Part shown: positions 38,156-51,885 of the stretch, in pieces | Layout of the letters: every line of letters starts with the position of its first letter | Position numbering within the stretch: the stretch's first letter is position 1 | From: Effrenium voratum | Taxonomy: Eukaryota > Sar > Dinophyceae > Suessiales > Symbiodiniaceae | Reading direction: 5' to 3' | Assembly: GCA_963377175.1 (NCBI GenBank) | Contig: CAUJNA010002846.1 | Span: 279,501-343,500, forward strand | Length of the DNA stretch: 64,000 bases | Program-made: the position numbers and the translations under genes | Notes under the pieces: model-generated | Databases searched by the model: none | The model's input: the letters and a program-made list of their open reading frames with translations, nothing else | Told to the model about the DNA's origin: nothing

Positions 38156-38275
38156 CTCGGTTGCTTTCTGCTCCCCTGCTAAAAGTTTAACTTTTAGTGG
38201 TTTAGTGGAAAACCCATCAGTTGGCAAAAAGTTGAAGTCCAAACATCCAAGCAACATGCAACAAAGATGAGGGGA
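38156..38275. mobile_element. Dispersed repeat family D (CGGTTGC) copy
   Basis: Order of blocks: CTCGGTTGCTTTCTGCTCCC, CTGCTAAAAGTTTAACTTTT, AGTGGTTTAGTGGAAAACCC, TTGGCAAAAAGTT, AACATCCAAGCAA, CACCAAAG. AAAAGTTTAACTTTT is a perfect inverted repeat. Other copies: 21191-21325, 32190-32291, 33755-33855, 50569-50690, 51211-51315. No coding capacity. It abuts a family E copy on its left. Confidence 0.75.
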
Positions 38276-41070
38276 CGTTGCCCAAGGTATAACCAATGGT
38301 TATACTTACTAAGTAGATTATCGCCATGGTTTGAGGACCAAGCCCAGTTACCCAAGTTGCAACCATGCCCCCTACAAGGGTGAGGGGAACAAATCCCCAA
38401 CCACCAATCCAAACCACGAAAAGTGACCAGGAAAACAAACACGGAAGACACAGAATCCGAACCCCCGTCCCCAATCCTGCGGCCTCAGTTGGATCTTTTG
38501 AACTGCAGCGGTTTTTTCACCACGGCTTCATTTCGTGGTGCCAGATCCGCGGATTTTTCGCCTTTCAGGTCAAAGGAAAACACACACCCCACTCGTCAAA
38601 CGAGTCCAGCCCAGTTCCGAGGCCGCCTTTGGAGGGTAGCCTGATCAAGTTGGTTTTGGCTTGAAAGGCGACCCTCTCATGTAAAACCTGTGACTGACCC
38701 ATTTACATAGCAAGCAAACTTTGAACTGCATCAAGAATATCACCAGTATGTGGACCGCCCATTTCGGAGCTGAATTTCCCTTTGGCACATACTGTGTGCT
38801 GTGGACAAGGGAACTCCGCGAATCCTGCACCACGAAGTGAAGCCGTGGTTGAAAACTAGAACGCTTGTTGGTATTTACGTTGGGGAATCGAATCATTCCA
38901 TTGGGTTTCTTAGGTGGGTGGCTCAAAAAACCGGCACCAACATGGAACCCTGGTAAGTGGAAACATGGACTAAAACCTGCGTAGCCCCTCCTGTTTAATT
39001 TTAGCCACAGCCAGGTGCCGCAATTCCTGGATTGGAAACAACCTTGGACGCCAAAAAACGAGAACACGAGTCGAACGGCCTGCTCCACAGAGATGGTTTG
39101 CGTGGAACTCTCCGTGGTCTTCCTTTGCCTCAAATCGACAAACCACATGACTTGGGTGCCGTAGATCCCCCAGCAAAAAGATAAACTTTTTGCTGGTTAC
39201 AAGACATATCTCCCCATTCAGAGTAAGTAAAACAAAAACATGCTGGTGCCCAGTAGGGAGTGACCAAGGAACCGTCTCGCAATTCCCTTGAAGGAAACCA
39301 TGGGGGCTGGTTCTTGAGGGGAATCCAAACAGTTAAAGTCTAAAGATCCAACCCAATAGCGGTAGAGATGAACGACACCGGGTGGTCAAAATTCGAGTCT
39401 CAGAGTCTCTGTTGGCATTAAAGGGCAGCACAAGCACCAGGGCTACTAACCCCCGCCCCACAAATGTGTGAGTCTTTTGCTGAGGGAACCCTCCAAAGTG
39501 GTGGTTTTCCTGTAGGCGTCCCTTTCAAACCGCCCCCAAATCACAAAAAGACGAGCCGCCCACATGGCATGGAAACACCTTATGTGATCTTTGGCCATGT
39601 CTCCCCTAGGCTCTACGGCGCACCCCATGCAAATAGGTCTCTTGACCACACGAGCAACCATATGGGTGTCTTTTTGGGGAGGCTACCTTTGGTTGGGCTA
39701 GAAACCAAAGGAAAACAAACCGTTCTGGGGGCCACTTGTTTCCAGATACATCCACATATTGAGGAAACATAGGTCCATTGTAAAACCCATCCTTGTTGAG
39801 TCAGAGTGAACATCATACTCTGAACAAGTGGGTATTGGGAGCAGGGGATACTATTTGCCATTCACAATTACATCTGTTTGCCCAAGAAGACATGGGAACA
39901 TAGGCTGGGGGGCACAGTTCGCGGTTTAGGATTGCAAGGGTTTAGGTTGAGGCTTTAGGGATGCCCGCTCCCAGATGGATGCATGTACCTAGACTCTCCT
40001 TCTGACCCTTAAAAAATGGTTGGTCATGGCCTAAAATTAAGGGGTCAAATGGGCCCTTTTTCTAGGGGTCATGGAGGACAACATGCCAACAGACAAGATC
40101 ATCAACATGAAAAAACAACTCAAACCCTCCCCCCAAAAGGTCCCAAAGTTCCCCAGAAGTTCTCATCCCGAAAAAAAATAAACTCGCCCACGGAGCTTCG
40201 CAGACTCAGCGACGTGCTCGGCCCTGCAAAACACCGCCAACCTCGGTGTTTTGGAGCCCCAGACATTCCCTTGGTACCTCATGAACATGGGCTGTTGGGG
40301 AGGGCAAAATGGGGTCGAAGTACATGTGGATGTTACTTTCTTGAATTCATGTTATTGAAGGGTTCCCCGTGTCGTAGAGGTATTTTTATCGTGTGGCTCG
40401 TCTTCTGAAGGTACCCTGTTTTGGGTTGGTGTAAAAGGCAACCATGGGGCTCACCGTTCTTTGGGGGTACCCTTAAAACAAAACACCTAAAACCAAAAGA
40501 AAGAAACATGTTTGAAGGGTTCCTGGGTTACCGATGGCATCGCCGCACTCCCGATTGGTTGCCTGGTAAGGTTGCTGGGGAAACCCTCCAGTCCCTCGCC
40601 TCTGTTGCCCCTTAAGGACCCAACACTCAACGGTGATCTTTCTTAGGGGCCACGCAAAATGGACCTCAAAATGGGGAAATCGAAAGGTCAGCTCAGGTCA
40701 ATATGGTAGCGAGTCATTGAACTCATTCCTTCAGCCCACCTTTGCTTTCTCGCCAACTGGAAACAACAACAAGAAACAGTATTTCCCATTGAACACCAAC
40801 CTGGGCTGCCCTCAGATCCCGCGCTAACAGTGAATGACTTTTGGTGGGTTAAATGGAAACTACCACTAAACACTACAAAGATCTAAAAGGCTAAGGAACC
40901 GGATGGCTGGGAGCCACCAAGCAACAAGGGAAAAGAGATTCTTCTGCAAATGGAGGTCACCTTCAAGCCGGACCCCAAAACACCGCCGAAGAACTTGAAT
41001 CCTTTGCCACATGGTCCAAACCCCAAAAGAGTCAAAAGTCCATCTCAAAAACTTAGGCACTGAACAAAGA
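38276..41070. other. No gene seen; one family A copy
   Basis: A family A copy lies at about 39985-40078 (TACCTAGACTCTCC left end, right end degraded). Frames are under 170 codons and have no recognisable motif. Confidence 0.5.
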
Positions 41071-41180
41071 AACTAGGTCCTCCAGCAGAGAGGATTGAAC
41101 AAGGGTACCAACTTTTGTCTGTCGTCTATTTCAGTAGGGGAACCCTCCCCAGAAAAAAACGAGACTAAAAGGGCACCTAG

Positions 41181-43188
41181 CCGGGGGAGTTCCGCTTCTT
41201 CCTGGGTGCCAATCCACAGCAACTTCGAATTCCCTCATGCGCGGAATCCGGACAATGGATACAAGCCGCTAAAAGAGGAAGACCAAAGCCATTTCCCCAG
41301 GGTTTTTGGTGGTTTTCTGGAAAGATTCGGATCCCTGGAAAGAATGGACATGAAAGTTAGCCCTAGGAAAAATTGGTGTGTTCCTTCTGCGTCCCTTTGC
41401 AGAGTTCCAAAAAAGGTGCCCTCAAGCTCACATGCCCAGTAACCGTGGGAAAAAAAGGGCATCCTTTTGGGCACATGGAGTCTGTGGATCGCTCGCCCCC
41501 CCCCCCCCCCCGGGGGCCGGCGGTTTTTCGCGTGGCAGACTGAGCGAGGCGCCACTTGGGCTCCACCACCCCGGAGGCCACGATGCGGCACACCAGGCGC
41601 CGGCCTGGCACTGTGGGGCGGGCCCTGCGGCTTTCCTCGATGTCTTTGGTTTCCCGAAAAAGAAAAAACAAACCTTGGAGCCCAAGACCCTAAATATGAG
41701 GAGAACAAAAAACGAGCCTAGGGGCCCCTAAAAATCAAAACCAACCCAAAAGCGGATATGTTCACAGGGGTCACTGGATATCCTGCGACTTCTTGGAGGT
41801 TCCCCAAAGGGAAGCGGCTCGGAAACCCTGCTTCAGATTCTGGTGCGTCAACCTTCAAAGGCGCTTTTTCTTCTCAAAGGAAGACACCCTCCAAACCAAT
41901 GAATTTCGCCATTCCGCAATCCCCGAGCCCCCTCCGCGACTTGTTTTGCTTCAAACAATCAAAGAGTTTCCTTTCACCGTACTTGAAGCTAAGCTATTGT
42001 TTATGTGAGTGCTGAATGGCATGTCTGGAAAATGATAAATTGCCCATCCCCGTGCCAGGTTTCATGAGAAATGCAGCCAACTATGGCTCACTGACTGTGT
42101 GTGTGTGTGTTTTTGTTTGTTCTCTTTTGGGCGAGGGGAAAGGGGGGGGAATCAACAAATCCCAAATTGCCCAAAGTCATATCCAGCCTGATCGCTTGCT
42201 GCAAAACTGGAAGTTCATCTTTTCCCTACCTTTGTTTTTCCAAAGAGTTGAACAGTTGTTTTCTCTTGGCCAGACTTCCCCATGTACTTGATACCAATCC
42301 AAATACAAGAAAACAACAACTCAGAAACTACAAGCAATTGATGAAACAACAAAACCATTCAATCAGCTAAATGTTACCTATGGTGACCGGGAACAAAGCT
42401 GCTAGACTTCTCCTAAACAAAATTAAACGACCGAAGATAGAACTCCGAGCATGAATCCTGCATGTGTATTCGGCACAGCTTTTAACCATCCATCTCTGTC
42501 CCACCCTAAGGGTCATGACCCCTCCAATGCACACCCCCGGACCCTCCAACGGAGAACCCCGACCCCTCAGGGGCCCTTGAAAACAACCAGTTTTGAGGGC
42601 CTAAGGGCAGATTATTTAAGGGAGAGCCAAGAACCCCTGACAATGAATGGAAAGGAGATAGACCGTGACGCGGGTCTCCATCGAAACATCGGTTTTCGGC
42701 CTAGCCAATTTCGCATATCAAACCATGACCGCCAAACCTTACAGATCCCAACACAGCTAAAATGTTGTCTAAATCCAAAAAGTGACAAAAGTCCGAAAAC
42801 GGAACTCGGGGAGCAAGTGATGTAGAAAACCGCCGGGGCAATGTAGGGAACCCACCTCTTGGTTTCGGTCAGAGCAACGAAACCCAAGCCATGATCGAGG
42901 ATGAAATCGGCCACTTGGGTGTTCGGCCCGGTTCCTTCGCTGATATCCAAGCCTCCATTTGCTTTTTCGCCCAGTAGTGAAATCGATTCCAACTTTGAAA
43001 CCAACACGGGAAAACAGACAAAGGGGCCATGCAGCTCCGCGGGTCGGAGCTGCGGGTCGGCGAATCGTCCGTTTCAGCGTGGGTCTTTGGTTGGTTTTAG
43101 GTGGTTTAGTGGTGGGGGCCCCCCATTTCACCCACCAGTGCGGATCTGACGGCCCATTTTGGGGGCTTAGAGGGAAACCATTTTAAGG
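41181..43188. other. No gene seen
   Basis: Holds a C-run at 41499-41512 and a short GT tract at 42096-42112. Frames near the C-run are compositional. Confidence 0.5.
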
Positions 43189-43283
43189 ATCCCTAGACTC
43201 TCCATGACCCTTAAAAAATGGGGTCATTGCCTAAAATTAAGGGGTCATGACCCAATTTTCTAGGGGTCATGGAGACTCTAGGT
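43189..43283. mobile_element. MITE family A copy, TA not evident
   Basis: A complete element from CCTAGACTCTCCATGACCC to GGAGACTCTAGG, but flanked by ATC and TCC rather than TA. Either a flank has mutated or the copy moved by another route. Confidence 0.75.
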
Positions 43284-43709
43284 CCCCTCATTGTGAGACA
43301 AAGCCATTTGGTAATTCGGGCGGACAGGCGCAGCTGGTTGTAACAGGATTACACGTGAAACATTGATCTGGGGTCGATTCCCATTTTTTCAACCCTCGTT
43401 CTTTTCAAAAACCGGTTGTTTCCGCTGGGTTTTGAATGGTTTCCTGAAAAGATTCGGATCCCTGGAAAGAATGGGGAAGGTACCCCTACAAAACTGGAGT
43501 ACTTCGACGTTTGTTCATGTCAAGTAGTTAGCTTTCCGGCCATGGGTTACCAGGATTCGCTCCACTTCGGAAAACTGATAAAGTTTTGTAACATAAGTTG
43601 CCATTCAATAACTTTCCCACTACACCCTAAAGTTACGCCCTCTAAGAAATCACCCTATTCGAGCCGATTCACCCACGACTCAACCAACCAAACTATATAT
43701 ATATATATA

Positions 43710-43804
43710 TACCTAGACTCTCCATGACCCTTAAAAAATGGGGTCATTGCCTAAAATTAAGGGGTCATGACCCCATTTTCTAGGGGTCATGGAGACTCTA
43801 GGTA
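43710..43804. mobile_element. MITE family A copy inserted in (TA)n
   Basis: A 91-bp near-perfect palindrome from 43712 to 43802 with TA on each side. It lies at the end of an (AT)n tract, fitting a TA target preference. It is nearly identical to the copy at 43189. Confidence 0.85.
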
Positions 43805-45713
43805 TTTATAATCGAACCGGGCTGGGAACTGCAGTGCCCAAGAAAAGCGAGGATTCGCTGGGGATCTCACGTACCGCCCAAGCTATAAGCTCAATGGCCT
43901 CGAGAAAAAAAACAGAGAAACAAAAAGAGAAAAATAAACAAGCCATCGGCAAAATGGCCCAAAAAAAAACAATAGTATAAAAAAAATAAAGAAAAAACTG
44001 GGGAACAAAAACAAGAAAAACAACACCGAAGACCAAAACAAAAGGTGAAAACACAAGGGACCCCCTCGCCCTGGCCTGAGGCGAGCTCGCAAGCGGCAGT
44101 CACGCTCGGATGCCCCTCGAGCTGTGCCACCGCCTGAGTCTCAGGGAGTTTCGGAGCCCCTGGAAACGCATCACGACCCGTCTATGTTTTTCAGTGGAGA
44201 GGTTGGAATAAGGGTACCCTATTTTTTCTGTAGTCTGTTTTAGTAGGGGAGCGAATGTACCTGAACTCACCTAGAGTCTCCTTCTGACACCTAGAAAAAA
44301 GGCCAATTTGACCCCTTGATTTTAGGCAATCCAAATACAAGGAAAAACACGACTCCGAAACTAAAAGCAATTGATGAAACAACAAAACCATTCCTAGGTC
44401 CGCCAGTAAAGAGGCTAGAAGGATACCCGATTTTTTTCAGGACGTCTATTTTGGTAGGGGAACCCGCCCCTGCAAAAAGGGGAGAGAAGGGCCCTACTGG
44501 GGGAGCTAGCGACAAAAACGCGTGGTTTTTGGGGCAGCCCCACAAGAAATGGACGGAACCTGGGCCAAAAAAACAAACAACAACCAAAAAATAAGAAGAT
44601 GAAAACAAACAACTCAAAACCAAAAAAAAGGATCACGAACTGTGAAGAATGTATAATTTTACTCGAGTCTCCTTCTGACCCAAAGAAAGGAGGTTCATCT
44701 CTTGTTATTTTTTGGTAGACCCCGTGGTTCAAAGGTCTTCGAAGGAGACTCCAGCTTAGGTCCATCTTAGGTCGGGGACCAACAAAACCTTCGCTGATTG
44801 GCCCAGGACTGAACTTTCTTGACAGAAATGGAGTCATGATCAAAACCCGGTAGTAAGATGGTCGCAATCCCAGAACCATGCTTCAAGAATTGAGAAGGCA
44901 GCATTCCGTAACTATTTCTGGCTGGGACTGCCCCTTACCAACCTTCATCTGCCCGGGTTTTGATTGTGGCTCCATGGAGTCTCCTTGATTCGCCTATCGC
45001 AATGCATCGCACACCTTGTGGAGCGCACCAGGGAGGAAGGTGGAACCGAAACGGGGCTGTGACGGGCGTCTTCGGCGTCACCTCCATTGCGTTTCTTGCA
45101 AAAGACTATCGCTCTTCCATGGGCCCACGTTGGGCGAATGTGCCTGAACTCACCACCTAGAGTCTCCAAGGGTCATGGAGAGTCTAGGTACTTGAACCCA
45201 CCAAACTGCAAAGGTACCGTTTCTTGTAGTCTATTTTAGTAGGGGAACCCTCCCCACAAAAAGGGTAAAAAGGGCACCTAGCTGGCCAGACTGCAAATCC
45301 ACCCGTTTTGTGTGAACACCGCGGCGGGTCGCAAGCGCTTTTTCTCTCTCGCCCGCCAGAAAGCTCGCCCTCAGCAGCGGCAAAAGGCTCGCCACCAGAT
45401 CATCCTGGCCGGCCTCCTGCGCTCGAAATAGTTTTTTGTTTTTTGCTTTGTCTTGGTATCCCTACATATATATATATATATAGCGATATCGAGAGGACAC
45501 CCATGGGTGTTTATGCGCCTTTCGATTTGCAAACAAAACCAAACAGGAAAATTGTTGTTGAGCGTAACTTGGTTTCTTGGGGGGGTAATTACCCTTTTGT
45601 AGCTTAGAGGGAAGCCAACCGCAAAAACAACCGCAGCCATGTCGGAGGGTCCAACTCCCTGAGGCGTTGGAAGGCCGTTCTTGAGAACACCTTGTGGTAG
45701 GAAAGGGGACACC
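43805..45713. other. No gene seen; cluster of family C and family A fragments
   Basis: Family C copies lie at 44191-44240, 44393-44513 and 45188-45290. Family A ends lie at about 44270-44330, 44668-44755 and 45165-45190. An A-rich stretch occupies 43900-44040. No coding sequence recognised. Confidence 0.55.
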
Positions 45714-46626
45714 TACTGTGGGTGGACAAAATACATTTCGCACCACGTGAAACCATGGCTGAAGCCGTAAGAATCATGCCAGGGTTTCTTAGGTGCAAAA
45801 TGGATTTCGCAACACAGTACCACTGGGAAACCCAGGCGAAGACCACTTTTCTGATATTGATTATGGCTTATTGAGGCTTATTTGCAAAACTGAGAATGGC
45901 TCAGAAGTCCTCTTTTGTTTCTTGCGGGGAGCGAAAGGTGGAGCGATCCATGCAATCTGTGTAAGTTCTTGCGATACACGAAGCACCCCGCTTTAGGTTC
46001 GTGCTTTGACATTGAGAAGAGAAGGAGGTTGCACCAATTCAAATGGACCCAGAGCATATTGATGTGGCCTAAGACGGGTAGAAAGGTGTGTGTATGTGTA
46101 CCTGACATATAAGTATGTAACTAAAAAAATACAGCAATCATCCCCAACAAACGGAAAACTAAACCTTCTCCTAAAAATGACGGGCATTGGACGCCGAATT
46201 GTGTCGTTCTAGAGTTTCGCCTTGGGACACCAAAGCCACTTCAAAAGAGTGCTTAAAGTTGTGTTTAACGAAAAGAACGGGGCAGAGCAAACAGCATACA
46301 GTATGCCCGCATGCAACATCCGAGCCTCCAAGGCTAATCCCTCAAAGGAATGTTCCTCCAAACACCCTGGTTCCACTTCCATGTTGATCCGGGAGATGTT
46401 CCCGGAGCATCCAACCCCCCAGCCCCCCCCCAAAAAAAAATGCAACCGCTTAATCAAATGAACGCATCCGAATTCGAAATGCTGAACAACTGGCAGGGGT
46501 CCGTCCATGGAAGATTTAAAACCACATCAAGCTTTGATCACAGGAGCAACATGCCAGGGAATAGTTAGACCCTTGCATCTTGACCCACTCTGAGGTACCC
46601 AACCAAAATATTTCGGATTCTCGTCA

Positions 46627-46758
46627 TACTGTGGGTGGACGAAATCCTGCACCACTTAAATCAACGAGTTAAACAAGGGTGTAGAAGGACCCCCCGCTGC
46701 CCATATTCAATGTTGCTTTGATGGGCTGTAAAGGTGGTGCAGGATTTCGTCCATCCAA
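46627..46758. mobile_element. MITE family E copy
   Basis: Left end TACTGTGGGTGGACGAAATC, right end GGATTTCGTCCATCCA. A second right-end fragment (GGTGGTGCAGGATTTTGTCC) follows at about 46833. Confidence 0.7.
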
Positions 46759-49700
46759 TTTCTTTTCCTTCAGCGTGTTTTCAGCCCCCAATATTAAAAA
46801 GGGAGCGCGAGGGCGTGCAACCCAATGCTGCGATGGTGGTGCAGGATTTTGTCCACCCAGCGTATGGAGTGAGTTTTAGGGCCCTCAAATGCCCAGGTAA
46901 ATTTCCCATTTAAAGGAAAATAGCATCCTTAACCCATGTTCAACTTACAACAACATACAAGTGCGCTTGTGCTTAAATAGGGCACCCCGAAACCAGTGGG
47001 CCGCTTTGGTTTCTGTTTAAGAGCAACCCAAAGAGGGTTGGCAAAAACAGCTCGTCACGCAGCTCGTCACAGTAGCATGCGCTTTTGCAAATTTTGAGTT
47101 GGAATCGCTTTTGAACAACTAGTGTTTAACTGTGAACTGATTTGAACTTTGTGGAAAGAGAGCGCTATGCAAATTCGACTGTGCAATGGAATGGTTAAAC
47201 AAATCAATTTCGAATCAAAACTGAGGAAAATTATGATTGGGCCCTGTCCTTATCGAGTTCTGATTAAACTCTCATTGAGCTGTAAAAGTTCCACTCGGAA
47301 AGGAAGTCCATCTGAATTCTGAACTTAAGACATAATCATCCCGCCGGGCCCCCTTATAACTGGGTAAAACTCACGCGCAATCGGCCCCGATCGGGGCTCG
47401 ACGGTGCAATTGGACCTGACCGGGGCCTGATGGTGCGGCTACCTCAAAAAAAAGAAGGAAAACCAAGCATTTCAAGGTTCTGTGTTTTGCCATATGCCCA
47501 CATGTCCCCTTCGACAACTGGTTGGTGAGGTTTGGACTGTTGCGTTTTCCGCGCCTGCGATTTAACACGTTTAGTCTTCTAAGCAAGGCGGCGCAGTCAA
47601 TCAAAACATCGAGGCCACTGGTGGGAGACTTCACGTTTTTCATCTTTGGCACGCTTTGTTTGGGCTTGAAAATGCCCGGGGAATTCAAGGTCCAAACGCA
47701 GGTCGTTCCGCACTATAGTTCACATCACGGCAGCGGTTTACGAGCATGTGTATCAGGCAACACGGAGTCTGCCTTTCAACAGAGTCCCTAGAACATTAAT
47801 GGGATCTCGGTTTCCATGATTCCATCGAACCTGCCATCGGCGCAAAGCAGCCCAGATCCGTGGGTTCACAGCCTGGCGCTCCTTGGCAGCATGACGGTGC
47901 TTTGCAAATTTGCAGCCCATGCGGAGCGTAGCACTTCCAAGTGTGTGCGCAAGCGAGCCCACGGGCCGTCGAAGCTTCCAGTGGGCAGCAGGAAAGTGTG
48001 GCAATGCTTGGTTCAACGCGGCAAACATACGAACATGCTGAAAACGACTATGCTTCAAGGTCTTTGGCTTCCACACCATTTGCCAAAACATACTCGTTTT
48101 CACAGACCAAACACACGGTGAATCAGATCGAGCTCCAGCGCACGCGTATCCCAGAAGCTTTGCAGGTCATGACATGGCGGCGCTAATGCTGCCAAACTCA
48201 GCAGCAAAATATATGAAAGGCATTCGTAAGCTGATTCAGCCAGCGTGGCTGCCTCTCCAGAACAACGCACAAACGACACGCCAACTGAACCATCCGTGTT
48301 AAGTGTGTTTGTGTGTGTCTGTGTGTTTTGTGCGCGTGTGCCTGGGGGCCTGGCCTGTGTGCGCTGGCTGTGTGTTTGTGCTCGCCATCGTCTTTTTACA
48401 AAATCACTGAAACGCTAGCGCGGTAATTAGTCCGCTGGCACAATCACGAGCAGGGCTGTCTAACCCCTAAGTTTCAGATATAATTTCCAGTAGGCTGCGC
48501 CAGCGTTTGGACGCCCTGCGACGCCCTGCGAAGTTGACGACATTCGGCAGTCCAGGATCGCCCTGGGCACGAGCTGCGCATGTACCTGCTGCAGCCTCAG
48601 TTGGCTGCATTGCAACCTTGTCTCCGGCATTGCGCGGCATTTGCCGTGCTGTGCTCTGACTCTGCAGTCCCACATTATTCTTCATCACTTTCTCGTTTTT
48701 GTGGACCGCGCAAGGCGATCATTTTTACGTGAGAATCCAAAACATGGGTGGACGCGGCGCACGTTTAGCTGGAGTCTCTGGCCTCCACGACTGGACGCTT
48801 TCTGCGGCTCATCTCGGGGACACCGTGTCGAGGTGACTGGCTCCAAGCACACTGGGGCAAGCTGACTGGCTCCAAGCACCGCAGGAAGAACCATCCTCAC
48901 AATATCTAGATCTTGGCGAACCGGGCAACGCTCCTCTCTCCGTCCGTTTTCGTCCTCACGACAGAGCGCGGCGTGTTTTTTTGTTGCAGCGGCCGCCAGC
49001 AAAGCAGTGCGGGCCCGCTCTCCCCACCTGACTCACCCGCACATCATGTAGAATGAGCTTGCGGAGAAACGGCCGAGCGTTTCTCCATCATCTCTGCGCA
49101 CTTCCCCCACGCGTTGCAAGAAAAAAGAACGCTGCTGCGGCCAAATCCTTCTGGCCAGCGTGTCCAAGCTTGTCCTGCCACATTCCCGGCTTGGCCTGCT
49201 CGCTCTCTGGACACACTCCCTTGCCTTCGCGAAAAGCCACTAGACCATTCCAAAGCAAAAACTGGATTTGCACGCGCAAAAACTCGCATGCGTGCAAGTC
49301 CGCCGGCCAAATCAGGGCGGCCAACTCGGATTCTGGGCATTGATCCTTGAAATAGAGTTGAATAAGGAACGAATCCTGGTCATGATTTAGAGTTGAAATT
49401 AAATAGAGTTCAAATTAAATAGGGTTGGCATGGTCATGATTTCTATCCTTGATTTGAACTTAAATCAATCTATTCGAACTCTAAGAGCATATCTAGAAAT
49501 ATAGATACAGGATTTCCTTGCCAATAGAGCTGTCTTTACTCACGGGTTAACGCGCGAACACTTTATTCAACAATTGTGGAAGCTCTGAATTCGTTCCTTA
49601 TGAGGTCTGCTTGATATCTCTACCAAGTTCTGCACGCCTTCCAATTGAAACTAACAAGGATACAATAAGGACACAATTCAATCATAATGTCAATCTTTCA

Positions 49701-50477
49701 AATCAAAGTTTACACACTATGTCCTTTCCAACATGTTTTCTTTGCATTCAATACCGTACCAAGGCGTGGATGTGAACTTTTAACAAGCGCGCAAATCCTC
49801 GAGAAAACAAACAAACACCAAACAGGATCTGTGACGTGGGTCTGAACTTGGTTTAGTCCTTCTTATTTGTTCTCAAGGTGTTTTGCATGTTGTTGGACAC
49901 GTGTGTTGCTTGTTTCTCGCGCTGTTTGTTGCATTTTCTCCAGACCCCATGTCCCAGATGCAGATTCAGATGCAAGCTTCCAGCTTGTTTTCATGGAAAC
50001 ACCGGCCCAAATAGACCTTCGGTTGCTGGTGTAGATTGGTTCGGGCATTTGAAGCAGAGTTCCTTCAGCCCCACTGGTTTTGGATACCCCAACAGACACG
50101 CCCAGGGCGTGCCCTGTTTTTGAGGGGTTTTTTGGATGGAGAAAAAAGCAAAACAACTTTGAGGTTGTTTTTGCCGGCTTCTGTGGATGGATCAAAAGCA
50201 AAAAACAACCTTGAGGCTCCCAACCTTGCGCCCAACTCTCCTTCATGGACAACCACCACAAGACGCAGCAGTTGGGATTGCTGGTTTGTCAGCCAGCATT
50301 GAAATCAGGCTTCATTCATCCCAACCTGTGCGAAGCGGATTTTTGTCCATCCCTCGCACCTTCCGGGGGAGGGGGGTGGGGGGGTCCCCAACTTCATGTC
50401 ATGAAAAAGGAAAATGGGTTGCCATCAATGGAATTCGAAGGCACCCCCCTCCCCCAATTCCACGTTCAAGCTAGAGA
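46759..50477. other. No gene seen
   Basis: Mostly single-copy-looking DNA; 47.8-49.3 kb is higher in GC. The frame at 48685-49002 (minus) is arginine-rich and could be an exon, but nothing in it is recognisable and overlapping frames are equally open. Confidence 0.45.
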
Positions 50478-51741
50478 TACTGTGGATGGTGGCGAAATCC
50501 GGACATCGCACCACCAAAATCAGACACCCAACGGTTTCTGCTTCGATTCCCGGTAACCAACGTTGTGGCTACTCGGTTGCGAGATCTGCGAAGCCCTGCT
50601 AAAAGTGACTAACTTGGTTTAATACAAAAAACACCCTCTTAGTTGGCAAAAGTTCTCAAGTCCTAACAGCCCTCGGCAAAATGCACCAAAGGCTTCATTC
50701 CAATGGGGGTCGCTTCCTGCAAGACTCGCCGGAGCCAAAGGATTTCTCGGTGTCCTGGCAGGCGCCGACCAGGCAGCCGTAGGCGATGACGTCAGGCGTG
50801 AGCTGCAACGAAGGCATGTCGAGGAAGATCCGCCTAGCCGCGTTGGGATGGAGTCAAATGGCTGTGGGTCAAACATAGGTATCCAAAATGGCGCCTTGGC
50901 AAATGGAACCAAAGACTAAACGAGAGTAACCCCAGTTGTGTAATTTTGAAATGGCCATGGGGCAACATCCAAATCGTAACCCCAGTGAAGATCCCAATCC
51001 CCACTATAGACTAAAATGGGTGGTGCTACCCCAAAAATGGTACCATTGGTTTCACCCACAGCCAAATGGGCGTGTCTTCAAAAGGCAAAAGAACAGCCCC
51101 TGCAAAACGGGGTCCGAAACAGAGGGACACACGCGCCTTTAAAAAAAGGAACACCCCACCTGATAGGCCGAACTTGCCCCGAAAGCCTGGTGATTGCTCA
51201 GAAACCAAAACTCGGTTGCGAAATCTGCGAAGCCCTGCTTAGTGGTTTAATACGGAAAACCCATGAGTTGGCAAAAGGTTCTCAAGTCCTAACATCCAAG
51301 CAAAAGGCACCAAAGAAAACACATTCTGTGTGGCACCACTTTGAAACCAGGCTTGAAACGATTGTTGGTTGGTTATTTACATGGGAATCGAATCATCTTC
51401 CAGGGTTTCTGATTTCGGTGGTGCGATGTCTGGATTTCGCAAAACCATCCCACAGTATCGGTTTCCTTGCAGGTTTGGTCTCGACTCGAAGCAACCTCAA
51501 CCCTGAGCATGGTTTCTTTACGGTTTCATCATTTCAAGTGAGTATGGGTCAAAATTAAATCACCAGGGGACCGCAGGTTTTAGTCCTTGGTTCCATTTAC
51601 CAGGGTTCCATTTTGGGCACCTATTTTTGACCCACAGCCAAGTGTCCCAAACTACCTGACGAGTCTCCGCAAAGACCCTATTCAAAAAGTGAGTGACCCG
51701 AAAGCTCGTTGGGTAGACCGTTGCCACAGATTCCGGGTAAT

Positions 51742-51885
51742 GTTGACCCAGGATCTAAGTAGAACCCGTCCCATTATTAGGGGGGTGGAAACCCCCCCAA
51801 AAGTGGTTTGAATCCAACCACTAAAAGGGGAAAAGCACCCGATTGAACTCAACCAGGGGTTCTACTTAGATCCGGGGTTAACATT
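51742..51885. mobile_element. MITE family F copy 2
   Basis: Same ends and interior as 32688-32832, with a few substitutions and small indels (for example an extra ATT after CCCGTCCC). Confidence 0.8.
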
